NCBI GenBank assembly: GCA_002478685.1
Contig: DLPY01000038.1
Span: 11,476-17,137, forward strand
Reading direction: 5' to 3'
Length of the DNA: 5,662 nucleotides
Source of the DNA: Flavobacteriaceae bacterium UBA7446
GTDB lineage: Bacteria; Bacteroidota; Bacteroidia; Flavobacteriales; Flavobacteriaceae
Position 1 is the stretch's first letter. Every line of letters starts with the position of its first letter. Positions 1 to 5,662 of the stretch are shown one piece after another. The notes under the pieces were generated by a model. It made no database searches. It saw nothing but the letters and a program-made list of their open reading frames with translations, and was not told where the DNA came from. Made by a program: the position numbers and the translations under genes.

Positions 1-56
1 CGAATGGCAGTAGCAATGCCGCCTATTCCCGCTCCAATAACAATTGCCTTAGTCAT
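1..56 (-). CDS. crtI: Phytoene desaturase-like flavoprotein, N-terminal fragment (runs off left edge)
   Basis: Only the first 18 codons are present, starting at the ATG whose complement is at 54-56. They encode a short lead-in, a hydrophobic beta strand (A4-I7) and the dinucleotide-binding glycine motif G8-A9-G10-I11-G12-G13, followed by a helix start. This is the usual N-terminal FAD-binding Rossmann fold of amine-oxidase-type flavoproteins, and its wording is very typical of CrtI phytoene desaturases. The start overlaps the stop of the upstream CrtA-type gene by 8 bases (ATGACTAA), so the two are probably translated in a coupled way. CrtI desaturates phytoene step by step toward lycopene at the membrane. 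The Rossmann fold is clear. The CrtI assignment rests mainly on the neighbour, and a CrtD-like desaturase or CrtO-like ketolase cannot be excluded from 18 residues. Confidence 0.65.
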   Translation of the reverse strand, partial: MTKAIVIGAGIGGIATAI

Positions 57-726
57 TTGTGTCTAAATTTAGGGTACGCACGGCAAACCGAGCAAACAAA
101 TCTTCTTTGTACCAATTCCGTTTACGAGTTTTTTTTACAATAGCTGCATGATGCGAGCTCTTGTAGGCAAATGCTTTTACATCTTCCAAAGAATTCCAAA
201 TGCTAAAAGTAGCCTGTTGCACTAGGGGCCACTCGCCAATACCTTTATACCACAATACACCTTTAGCTTGTGTAATGGCCTTGGACGCTGCTGGTACAGC
301 ACGCCAAAATTCAATAAGTCGGCTGGGGCGAAGTGTAGCTCTTGTAATAATCCCTATTTGCTCGTCTTTTTCCAATGGTCGTTGGGTGGCTTCAAACGGA
401 TTTGTTTTTCCCCAAAGTCCATGGCTTTGTAAGGTTTGTAATGAAAAATGTTGTTGGGATGAAGAACGCTGCTGGAATGCTTGTATGACTCCGCTGTGAT
501 TCAAAAACTCCATTGCATCTTGTTTTGAGTTCCAAGCGGTAAGCAAAGCGTATGTGGAAAAGTCAGGCCATAAACTAAACCCCTGACCAGCGCCTGTACC
601 CAAGGTTTTGAAAAAACGAATCCCTTTCTGCTGCTGTACTTTTGGCAAGGCGCGTTGCATTTGTGTAAATGCCCAGAATTTATTTTTAGTGTAGGAAAAG
701 AAACTTAAAACAACCTCTTGTGCCAT
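49..726 (-). CDS. crtA: CrtA-type carotenoid monooxygenase (spheroidene monooxygenase family)
   Basis: A complete 225-residue protein. Family members oxidise acyclic carotenoids at C-2 to give ketocarotenoids; the purple-bacterial CrtA is reported as a heme-dependent oxygenase. Recognisable family stretches are LGTGAG...PD...YALLTAW (about residues 42-65), GLWG..NPF (103-111), ITRATLR (127-133), FWRAVPAAS (140-148), GEWPLVQQATFSIW (164-177) and the closing AFAY...H...WYKEDLFARF (185-214). His192 and His193 lie in the conserved C-terminal part, but I cannot assign a heme ligand. There is no signal peptide or membrane segment, so it should be cytosolic or membrane-peripheral. The gene leads a minus-strand unit and overlaps the following crtI-like start by 8 bases, which supports a carotenoid role. 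The start is the first ATG after a candidate -7 box only five bases upstream. The family call is fairly firm; the substrate in this organism is inferred. Confidence 0.75.
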   Translation of the reverse strand: MAQEVVLSFFSYTKNKFWAFTQMQRALPKVQQQKGIRFFKTLGTGAGQGFSLWPDFSTYALLTAWNSKQDAMEFLNHSGVIQAFQQRSSSQQHFSLQTLQSHGLWGKTNPFEATQRPLEKDEQIGIITRATLRPSRLIEFWRAVPAASKAITQAKGVLWYKGIGEWPLVQQATFSIWNSLEDVKAFAYKSSHHAAIVKKTRKRNWYKEDLFARFAVRTLNLDTND

Positions 727-730
727 GTGC

Positions 731-738
731 TAAAGATA
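731..738 (-). promoter_or_regulatory. Candidate -7 promoter box for crtA
   Basis: On the minus strand this reads TATCTTTA, seven of eight matches to the Bacteroidota -7 consensus TAnnTTTG. It ends only four bases before the crtA ATG (726). Transcription from it would start at or within a base or two of the start codon, giving an almost leaderless mRNA. I see no convincing -33 TTG at 19-21 bases spacing, which lowers confidence. Confidence 0.35.
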
Positions 739-762
739 GGGCTTCTGTAATATCTGATAGTA

Positions 763-777
763 ACATTTACTTAATGT
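763..777. promoter_or_regulatory. Small inverted repeat in the divergent control region
   Basis: ACATT, a five-base spacer (TACTT), then AATGT form a perfect 5-bp inverted repeat midway between crtA and the receptor gene. Its position upstream of both divergent promoters would suit an operator. Arms this short in AT-rich DNA arise easily by chance, and no regulator gene is in view. Confidence 0.2.
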
Positions 778-829
778 ATTTTTAACCTACGCTTATTATT
801 TTATTATGCTTAACATTAAATGGTTTTAA

Positions 830-837
830 GAAATTTG
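830..837 (+). promoter_or_regulatory. Candidate -7 promoter box for the receptor-phytase operon
   Basis: GAAATTTG matches the Bacteroidota TAnnTTTG box except at the first base. An ATG trinucleotide at 806-808 sits where the -33 TTG is expected, with a 21-base gap, so it is only a partial match. A transcript start near 842 would leave a leader of about 14 bases before the receptor ATG at 856. It would also rule out the upstream in-frame ATG at 820 as the start. Confidence 0.3.
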
Positions 838-855
838 TTTAAACTTTTATTAAAC

Positions 856-3393
856 ATGAAAAATATAACATTACTTTTTACAATACTATTTAGTGTAGTG
901 GTGCTACAAGCACAAGAAGAAAAAAAAGATTCTTTAGTTGTTACGCAACTTGAGGAAGTTGTAGTAGACGGATACTTCGGCGGTCTTTCTAAAGCGTTAA
1001 AACAACAAAAGAATAACCTTAACATTACCAATGTTGTGACGGCTGACCAAGCAGGTAAATATCCTGATGATAACGTAGGTGAAGCACTACGCCGAATTTC
1101 AGGTATTAGTGTTCAAAACGACCAAGGGGAAGCACGTAACATCGTAATGCGTGGTTTTGGTACGCAGTTGAACTCTGTTACTTTGAACGGCGATCGTTTG
1201 CCTTCTGCTGAGGGAGATAACCGTAACATCCAGCTTGACCTTATCCCAACAAATATGATTGAGGCAATTGTTGTGAAAAAATCGTTAACTCCAGATATGG
1301 AAGGAGATGCAATCGGTGGCTCTGTAAACTTAATTACACGTTCTAACCCAAGTGATTTCCGTGCTTCTGTAACCCTTTCGGGTGGAGGTAACCCAATCCG
1401 TAGTGGTGGCTACAATGCAAACTACGCTTTGGTAGTTGCAGACAAACTCTCTGACAAATTTAGCTATACCCTTAGTTCAACCATTCAAACACGTGATTAC
1501 GGCTCTGACAACGTTGAATTTGCTTGGAACGACCCAGCTGACTGGACTGACAATGAATCGTATGAAATTGAGGAAATGGATATTCGTCGTTACGATGTAA
1601 AGCGTACACGCCGATCAGTTTCGTTGAACTTAGATTATAACATCAATGAAAGCAACTCACTTTATTTTAAATCCATTTATAACCATCGTGATGACTGGGA
1701 AAATCGTTACCGCTGGAGAGCTTTTTATGAGGAAGATGACGGAGATCTTTTATTTACTATTAGAAAGCAAACCAAAGGTGGTATTGATAACGAAGAAAAC
1801 GATGCACGTCGTTTAGAAGATCAACGTCTTGAAAAATATAGCTTAGGTGGTGAGCACCAAGCGGGAAACTTAGCCATTGATTGGAAGGCTTCTACGGCTA
1901 AGGCAAGTGAGCACCGCCCTGACGAAAGATACACACGCTATCAGTTTGAATCTAATGTTAACGACACTACATCTCCTGTAGCACCTGGTAGTTCTCCATG
2001 GAACATTAATGATATGGAGCGTCCTTATCCTAACTTCATCAACAATGAGTGGAATAATGATGAAAACTATAGATATCGCTGGACACAAGATGCACAGAAA
2101 TATACGGAAGAAAAAAACAATCAGTTTAAAATCAATTTTGAATTACCATATGGCGAGTCTGCTGCACTTAAGTTTGGTGCTGCATACAAAGACCAATCTA
2201 AAATGCGTGATGACGTTTGGTTTGAATATGATAACAACCTAGGGCGTCTAAACACTGTTCCTACATATAATGCCAATATTGATAGTTATGAGCCAGGGAA
2301 CAAATATGTGCTTGGAAATTTCATGGACGCACGTTATTTAGGACGTCTTGAATTAGGAGGTGCTAACGGTGTCGATTTTGAAGAGTATGTCATGGATGAG
2401 TTTGCAGGTGCAAACTATACTGCGGATGAAACTATTTCTGCTGGATATATCATGACAACCAATAATCTTGGTGCAAACACGGTAGTAGTTGCTGGTTTCC
2501 GTATCGAAAAAACAGACCTTAGCTATGTAGGTCAAATTTTTGACGAAGAAACGGGTGAAACTCCTGCTGATATTACAGAAACTACAGGTTCCAAAGACTA
2601 TACAAACTTTTTGCCAAGTATCAATATCAGACACAACTTCTCTGATAGTTTTAATGTAACTGCTGCTTACTCTATGTCTTTGGCACGACCTGACTACTAC
2701 GACTTAGTGCCTTATCAGTACTCAAACTCAGACGACAATGAAGTAGAGTTTGGAAACTCTGAATTAGAAGCTACTGTTTCAAACAACTTTGATATTATGG
2801 CAGAAAAGTATGTAGGAAATACAGGTATTTTGTCAGGTGGATTATTCTACAAATCAATCGATAACTGGATTTACACATACTCTAGTGACGGATACACCTA
2901 CAATGGTAATGACGACTATGAGTTTACTCAGAAAAGAAACGGTAAAAACGCTAGCGTATTTGGATTTGAAGTTGCTGTACAAAAGCAACTTACAGACAAT
3001 CTTAACTTGGCAGCAAACTATACCTTTACAGATTCTGATACAGACAGCGTAGAAGGAAGAAACGATGTGCCACTTGTGGGTGCTGTAGAAAACATGTACA
3101 ATGTTTCGTTGGCATACGAAGCTGGTAAACTATTCGTTAGAGCATCGTATAACTACGCTGGTGAGCAACTTGACGAGTTAGGCGGAGCAGCATGGGAAGA
3201 TCGTTACTATGACGAGCAAAAGTTCTTAGATCTTAACGCAACATACAATCTAACAGATAAAATTCGTTTATTTGCTGAAGCTAAAAACTTGACCAATCAA
3301 CCGTTGCGTTACTACCAAGGTGAAAAGGCAAAAACCATGCAGCTTGAGTACTACCAAATGAGTTGGAACTTAGGTCTTAAAATAGATTTATAA
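856..3393 (+). CDS. TonB-dependent outer-membrane receptor, probably phytate-related
   Basis: An 845-residue gated outer-membrane channel that takes up a large solute using energy from TonB-ExbBD. The start at 856 is chosen because it places a clean signal peptide at the N-terminus (MKN, hydrophobic 4-17, cleavage near A19|Q20). The ATG at 820 would add 12 residues ahead of it. A TonB-box-like segment (LEEVVVDG, 32-39) follows, then the plug domain with V61-TADQAGKYPDDNVGEALRR, MRGFGTQLNSVTLNGDRLPS (98-117) and KKSLTPDMEGDAIGGSVNL (141-159). The rest is the beta barrel, ending in a typical C-terminal strand, though the last residue is Leu rather than the usual Phe. The plug wording resembles the Xanthomonas/Caulobacter-type receptor family (TIGR01782). 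There is no N-terminal carboxypeptidase-like domain, no STN signalling domain and no SusD partner, so it is not a SusCD system. The stop overlaps the phytase ATG (TAATG), implying coupling. Receptor identity is firm; the substrate is inferred from the neighbour. Confidence 0.93.
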   Translation: MKNITLLFTILFSVVVLQAQEEKKDSLVVTQLEEVVVDGYFGGLSKALKQQKNNLNITNVVTADQAGKYPDDNVGEALRRISGISVQNDQGEARNIVMRGFGTQLNSVTLNGDRLPSAEGDNRNIQLDLIPTNMIEAIVVKKSLTPDMEGDAIGGSVNLITRSNPSDFRASVTLSGGGNPIRSGGYNANYALVVADKLSDKFSYTLSSTIQTRDYGSDNVEFAWNDPADWTDNESYEIEEMDIRRYDVKRTRRSVSLNLDYNINESNSLYFKSIYNHRDDWENRYRWRAFYEEDDGDLLFTIRKQTKGGIDNEENDARRLEDQRLEKYSLGGEHQAGNLAIDWKASTAKASEHRPDERYTRYQFESNVNDTTSPVAPGSSPWNINDMERPYPNFINNEWNNDENYRYRWTQDAQKYTEEKNNQFKINFELPYGESAALKFGAAYKDQSKMRDDVWFEYDNNLGRLNTVPTYNANIDSYEPGNKYVLGNFMDARYLGRLELGGANGVDFEEYVMDEFAGANYTADETISAGYIMTTNNLGANTVVVAGFRIEKTDLSYVGQIFDEETGETPADITETTGSKDYTNFLPSINIRHNFSDSFNVTAAYSMSLARPDYYDLVPYQYSNSDDNEVEFGNSELEATVSNNFDIMAEKYVGNTGILSGGLFYKSIDNWIYTYSSDGYTYNGNDDYEFTQKRNGKNASVFGFEVAVQKQLTDNLNLAANYTFTDSDTDSVEGRNDVPLVGAVENMYNVSLAYEAGKLFVRASYNYAGEQLDELGGAAWEDRYYDEQKFLDLNATYNLTDKIRLFAEAKNLTNQPLRYYQGEKAKTMQLEYYQMSWNLGLKIDL

Positions 3394-4415
3394 TGAATTA
3401 CATCGCTGGAATCTTAACATTAGTTTTTGGTTTCACGATAACAGCACAAGAGCGGACTTCGGTTCGCTCTTTTGCTTTTCCCCAAGTTGAGGCCACGCTC
3501 GAAACAGAACCTGTTGTGTCTGTTGACGATGCCGCTGACGACATCTGTATTTGGGAAAATCCCAATGATGCAACAAAATCCATAGTTGTTGCAACAGACA
3601 AAAAATATGGCCTTATCACCTATGATTTACAAGGCAAAAAACTACATCAATACCCTGTTGGCAGACCCAACAATGTGGCATTGTTTACGCCAAATAACAT
3701 CCTCAATAACGATTTGCCACTGATTTGCGCTTCCAACAGAACTGCAGAAACCATAACCTTTGCGTTTCTTAAACCTGACGGTTCACTTACCGAAATTCAA
3801 GACATCAAAGTGCCCTTAAAAGAAGTATATGGCATTACCACCTATCTAGCTGAGCAGCCTTATGTCATTGTAAGTACCAAAAAAGGAAAGGTATGGCAAT
3901 ATCAAATTGGATTACAAGACAAAAAAGTACGCATGGCGTTGGTGCGCAAACTAAAATTTGGAAAAACAGTAGAAGGGCTTGTTGTTGATCCAAATACTAA
4001 AAAATTATATGTTGCTGAGGAAGAACGCGGGCTGTGGCAGTTGAATGCTTTGCCGTGGCAAGCAGAAGAAAAAACCATGATTTTAGAAGTGGATAAAGAC
4101 AAGCTAAAACCAGATTTTGAAGGACTTGCCCTTCGTGAAAATAAAGATGGTAGTGGGTGGATTGTACTTTCTGTACAAGGATCAAATGCTTATGCGTTTA
4201 TTGACCGTAAAAGTTTGCAATTAAAAAATGTTATACAAATAAAAAATGGTGTTGTTGATGGCGTACAAGAAACAGACGGTCTTGACGTAACCAGTCTAGA
4301 AACACCCACGTTTCCTAACGGCATACTTATTGTGCAAGACGGTGAAAACGGAAATGAACCACAAAACTTTAAATTTATCAATTGGAACAACATCGAAACC
4401 TTACTATTACCCTAA
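3393..4415 (+). CDS. Beta-propeller phytase (3-phytase family), secreted
   Basis: A 340-residue enzyme of the calcium-dependent beta-propeller phytase family, which removes phosphate groups from myo-inositol hexakisphosphate. The signal peptide spans residues 1-18 (cleavage near A18|Q19). Family motifs appear in order: DDAADDICIW (45-54), TDKKYGLITYDL (68-79), GRPNNV (90-95), ASNR (113-116), VYG (145-147), KKGKVWQY (163-170), VEGLVVD (193-199), YVAEEERGLW (206-215), DFEGLAL (241-247), SVQGSNAYAFIDR (260-272), DGVQETDGLDV (289-299), VQDGEN (314-319) and QNFKFINW (324-331). Counterparts of the known phosphate- and calcium-binding residues are visible: K70/K71, R116, Y146, K163, E194, E209/E210, E243 and D316. 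The enzyme therefore looks active. It ends right after the propeller, with no type IX sorting domain and no lipobox, so it is probably periplasmic. The ATG overlaps the receptor stop by one base, and the gene end overlaps the next gene. Slightly shorter than Bacillus phytases, as expected for Gram-negative members. Confidence 0.93.
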   Translation: MNYIAGILTLVFGFTITAQERTSVRSFAFPQVEATLETEPVVSVDDAADDICIWENPNDATKSIVVATDKKYGLITYDLQGKKLHQYPVGRPNNVALFTPNNILNNDLPLICASNRTAETITFAFLKPDGSLTEIQDIKVPLKEVYGITTYLAEQPYVIVSTKKGKVWQYQIGLQDKKVRMALVRKLKFGKTVEGLVVDPNTKKLYVAEEERGLWQLNALPWQAEEKTMILEVDKDKLKPDFEGLALRENKDGSGWIVLSVQGSNAYAFIDRKSLQLKNVIQIKNGVVDGVQETDGLDVTSLETPTFPNGILIVQDGENGNEPQNFKFINWNNIETLLLP

Positions 4416-5221
4416 TTACCGCCCTAATTTGTGCTTTTGGTATTAGTGCAAACGCCCAAAAAGTGGTAGAAAAATATGAATTGCCACGTGTGCTAGAAGA
4501 AACTTCGGGGCTAACAATGCTTAACGATACTTTATGGACACACAATGATTCGGGAAATGAGGCTGCACTATATGCCATTAGTCCTAGGGGGGAGATAATC
4601 GCCAAAAAGAAGTTGCGAAACCACAAGAATATCGACTGGGAAGATATTACTACAGCAAATGGAAAGCTTATTGTGGCAGATATGGGAAACAATTTTGGAA
4701 CGCGAAAAAACCTCTATCTGTTAGAGGTAACCGTTTCAGCAGACGAAGCAATAGTTTTAGACTCAATTCCTTTTTACTATCCAGAGCAAAAATATTTTGG
4801 GTTTCAGCAAAACACCCCTTTTGATGCTGAAGGGCTTATTTTTATTGAAAACAACCTTTTGGTCTTTACCAAAAACCGAAGCACAAAAACAACCGAGCTT
4901 TATATTGTTTCCAAGCAAAGGGAAGCTGCAAAAAAGATTGGTTCACTTCCTGTTGGTTCGTTAATTACAGGGGCTGATTATCATCAAAAAAGTAACTTAT
5001 TAGTGCTTACTGGAAATGATAAATACAAACACCAGTATTTGTATGTGATTAATGACTTTACCCTTTCCCCCAATCCAAACCTCAGCATTAACCAATACGA
5101 ACTCGATTTTAGAGGTGCACAAATTGAAGCGGTTTCTATTATCAATAAAAAAACAGTTTGGATAACCTCCGAGAAAAACGGAAAACACCCTGTGTTTTTA
5201 GCTAAAATTGCCCTACCTTAA
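4382..5221 (+). CDS. Secreted propeller-like protein of unknown function, third gene of the phytase operon
   Basis: Encodes 279 residues with a signal peptide (hydrophobic 7-22, cleavage at A23-N-A25|Q26). No ATG is available: the frame opens after a stop at 4370-4372, and the first usable start is TTG at 4382 (ATT at 4373 is a rarer option). The next Met (residue 46) would remove the signal peptide. The gene overlaps the phytase end by 34 bases. The mature protein has ETSGL (40-44), THNDSGN (53-59), IDWEDIT (84-90), VADMGNNFGTR (98-108), FDAEGL (147-152), FTKNR (162-166), ITGADY (195-200), QIEAVS (247-252) and WITSE (260-264), with short beta strands between. This strand-and-acidic-loop pattern suggests a beta-propeller. 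The repeated 'D-x-EG/ED' segments recall SdiA-regulated and esterase-like phytase families, but I cannot place it in either with certainty. The signal peptide has a Cys (C17) but no lipobox, so it is probably a soluble periplasmic protein. Its place behind the phytase suggests a role with phosphate esters; this is inference. Confidence 0.8.
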   Translation: MEQHRNLTITLITALICAFGISANAQKVVEKYELPRVLEETSGLTMLNDTLWTHNDSGNEAALYAISPRGEIIAKKKLRNHKNIDWEDITTANGKLIVADMGNNFGTRKNLYLLEVTVSADEAIVLDSIPFYYPEQKYFGFQQNTPFDAEGLIFIENNLLVFTKNRSTKTTELYIVSKQREAAKKIGSLPVGSLITGADYHQKSNLLVLTGNDKYKHQYLYVINDFTLSPNPNLSINQYELDFRGAQIEAVSIINKKTVWITSEKNGKHPVFLAKIALP

Positions 5222-5248
5222 GCAAGACCCTGTTCATTTCAAGATTAT

Positions 5249-5256
5249 TATCTTAG
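5249..5256 (+). promoter_or_regulatory. Candidate -7 promoter box for the FMN reductase gene
   Basis: TATCTTAG matches seven of eight positions of TAnnTTTG and lies 13 bases before the ATG at 5270, a spacing common in this phylum. No -33 TTG is visible at the right distance. A weak inverted repeat (AAGAT, 4-base loop, ATCTT, 5241-5254) overlaps it, but with no T-run behind it I do not read this as a terminator. The box suggests the reductase may be transcribed separately from the phytase operon, although the gap is only 48 bases. Confidence 0.35.
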
Positions 5257-5269
5257 CAAAAAATAAGCT

Positions 5270-5662
5270 ATGCCTGACATTGTTGCATTTGGCGCAAGTT
5301 CGAGCCAAAATTCTATTAATCGAAAATTAGCTCATTTTGCTGCTAAGCAAGTGCCCAACGCTAGCATCAATTTGTTAGACTTAAACGCTTTTGAGATGCC
5401 TTTGTACAGCACAGACCGCGAAAAAGAAGGTATTCCAAAATTGGCATTTGATTTTAAAGCTATATTAACGGGAGCCAATGGCATCATCATTTCATTTGCC
5501 GAGCATAACGGGGCTTACACCACCGCATTCAAAAACATTTTTGATTGGATTTCAAGATTAGAAAAACCCATTTGGTGTGGCAAACCCATGTTTTTATTAA
5601 GCACCTCAACAGGTGCTCGGGGTGCCATTACAGTCTTGGAACTCGCCCATTTAAGATTGTCT
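5270..5662 (+). CDS. NAD(P)H-dependent FMN reductase family protein, N-terminal part (runs off right edge)
   Basis: The frame is open from the ATG at 5270 to the window edge, giving 131 residues of a family that is usually about 170-190 long. The fold is flavodoxin-like (NADPH-dependent FMN reductase family). It has a first beta strand (IVAFG, 4-8), the phosphate-binding loop G8-A-S-S-S-Q-N-S-I-N17 for the FMN phosphate, then LLDLNAFEMPLYSTD (35-49). The second flavin loop is AEHNGAYTTAFKNIFDW (77-93), matching the family's 'P-E-Y-N-G...KN.IDW' signature. It is followed by KPMFLLSTSTGARG (105-118). There is no signal peptide, so it is cytosolic. Members reduce FMN, quinones, azo compounds or chromate using NAD(P)H; the substrate here cannot be told. 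It lies 48 bases behind the phytase operon on the same strand and has its own candidate promoter, so it is probably an independent gene. Confidence 0.88.
   Translation, partial: MPDIVAFGASSSQNSINRKLAHFAAKQVPNASINLLDLNAFEMPLYSTDREKEGIPKLAFDFKAILTGANGIIISFAEHNGAYTTAFKNIFDWISRLEKPIWCGKPMFLLSTSTGARGAITVLELAHLRLS

Noticed and set aside
200..499. Plus-strand open frame opposite crtA
   Set aside because: It is antisense to a well-supported gene and its translation shows no recognisable domain or signal.
745..762. Pho-box-like sequence (CTGTAAT...CTGATAG)
   Set aside because: The repeat units match the enterobacterial Pho box poorly and are spaced 9 rather than 11 bases apart; that box is not established for this phylum.
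820..855. Longer receptor start at the ATG at 820
   Set aside because: It would put 12 extra residues in front of an otherwise normal signal peptide and would overlap the candidate promoter box at 830-837.
2353..2634. Minus-strand open frame inside the receptor gene
   Set aside because: Cys- and Ile-rich translation typical of an antisense shadow; the receptor frame explains this stretch.
4415..4450. Frameshifted fusion of the phytase and the third protein
   Set aside because: The phytase ends at its normal family C-terminus and the next frame begins with a complete signal peptide, so they are two separate proteins.
4382..4460. Lipoprotein signal in the third gene (Cys17)
   Set aside because: The residues before the Cys (A-L-I) do not fit a lipobox, while a good A-N-A|Q signal peptidase I site follows.
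4378..4692. Minus-strand open frame opposite the third operon gene
   Set aside because: It covers the signal-peptide region of a convincing plus-strand gene and has no recognisable features of its own.
5241..5254. Terminator hairpin after the operon
   Set aside because: Stem of only five AT-rich pairs with no T-run; it overlaps a candidate promoter instead.

Overview
The window looks like chromosomal DNA from a marine-type member of the Bacteroidota, most likely a flavobacterium. The DNA is AT-rich. Secreted proteins have short signal peptides ending in '...A|Q'. Shine-Dalgarno sites are absent, and there are near matches to the Bacteroidota -7 promoter box (TAnnTTTG). A carotenoid-type gene pair and a TonB-dependent receptor also fit that group. 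No species can be named from this sequence.

Layout. (1) Positions 1-726, minus strand: the end of a carotenoid gene cluster. A short CrtA-type (spheroidene monooxygenase family) gene is followed, with an 8-base overlap, by the first 18 codons of a phytoene-desaturase-like flavoprotein that runs off the left edge. (2) Positions 727-855: a compact divergent control region. (3) Positions 856-5221, plus strand: a tightly packed three-gene operon encoding a TonB-dependent outer-membrane receptor, a beta-propeller phytase (TAATG overlap with the receptor), and a secreted protein of unknown function that resembles a second propeller. The third gene has no ATG and appears to start at a TTG inside the end of the phytase gene. 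(4) Positions 5270-5662, plus strand: the first 131 codons of a flavodoxin-fold NAD(P)H-dependent FMN reductase, cut by the right edge.

How the genes may work together. The receptor, phytase and third protein form a plausible phytate (inositol hexakisphosphate) scavenging unit. The receptor would carry phytate or its metal complexes across the outer membrane. The phytase has an ordinary signal peptide, no lipobox and no visible type IX sorting tail, so it would release phosphate in the periplasm. The third protein may assist or act on a related ester. Pairing of TonB receptors with beta-propeller phytases is, as I recall, already noted in aquatic Gram-negative bacteria. The least explored part here is the third gene. 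The carotenoid genes and the FMN reductase have no evident functional link to this unit.
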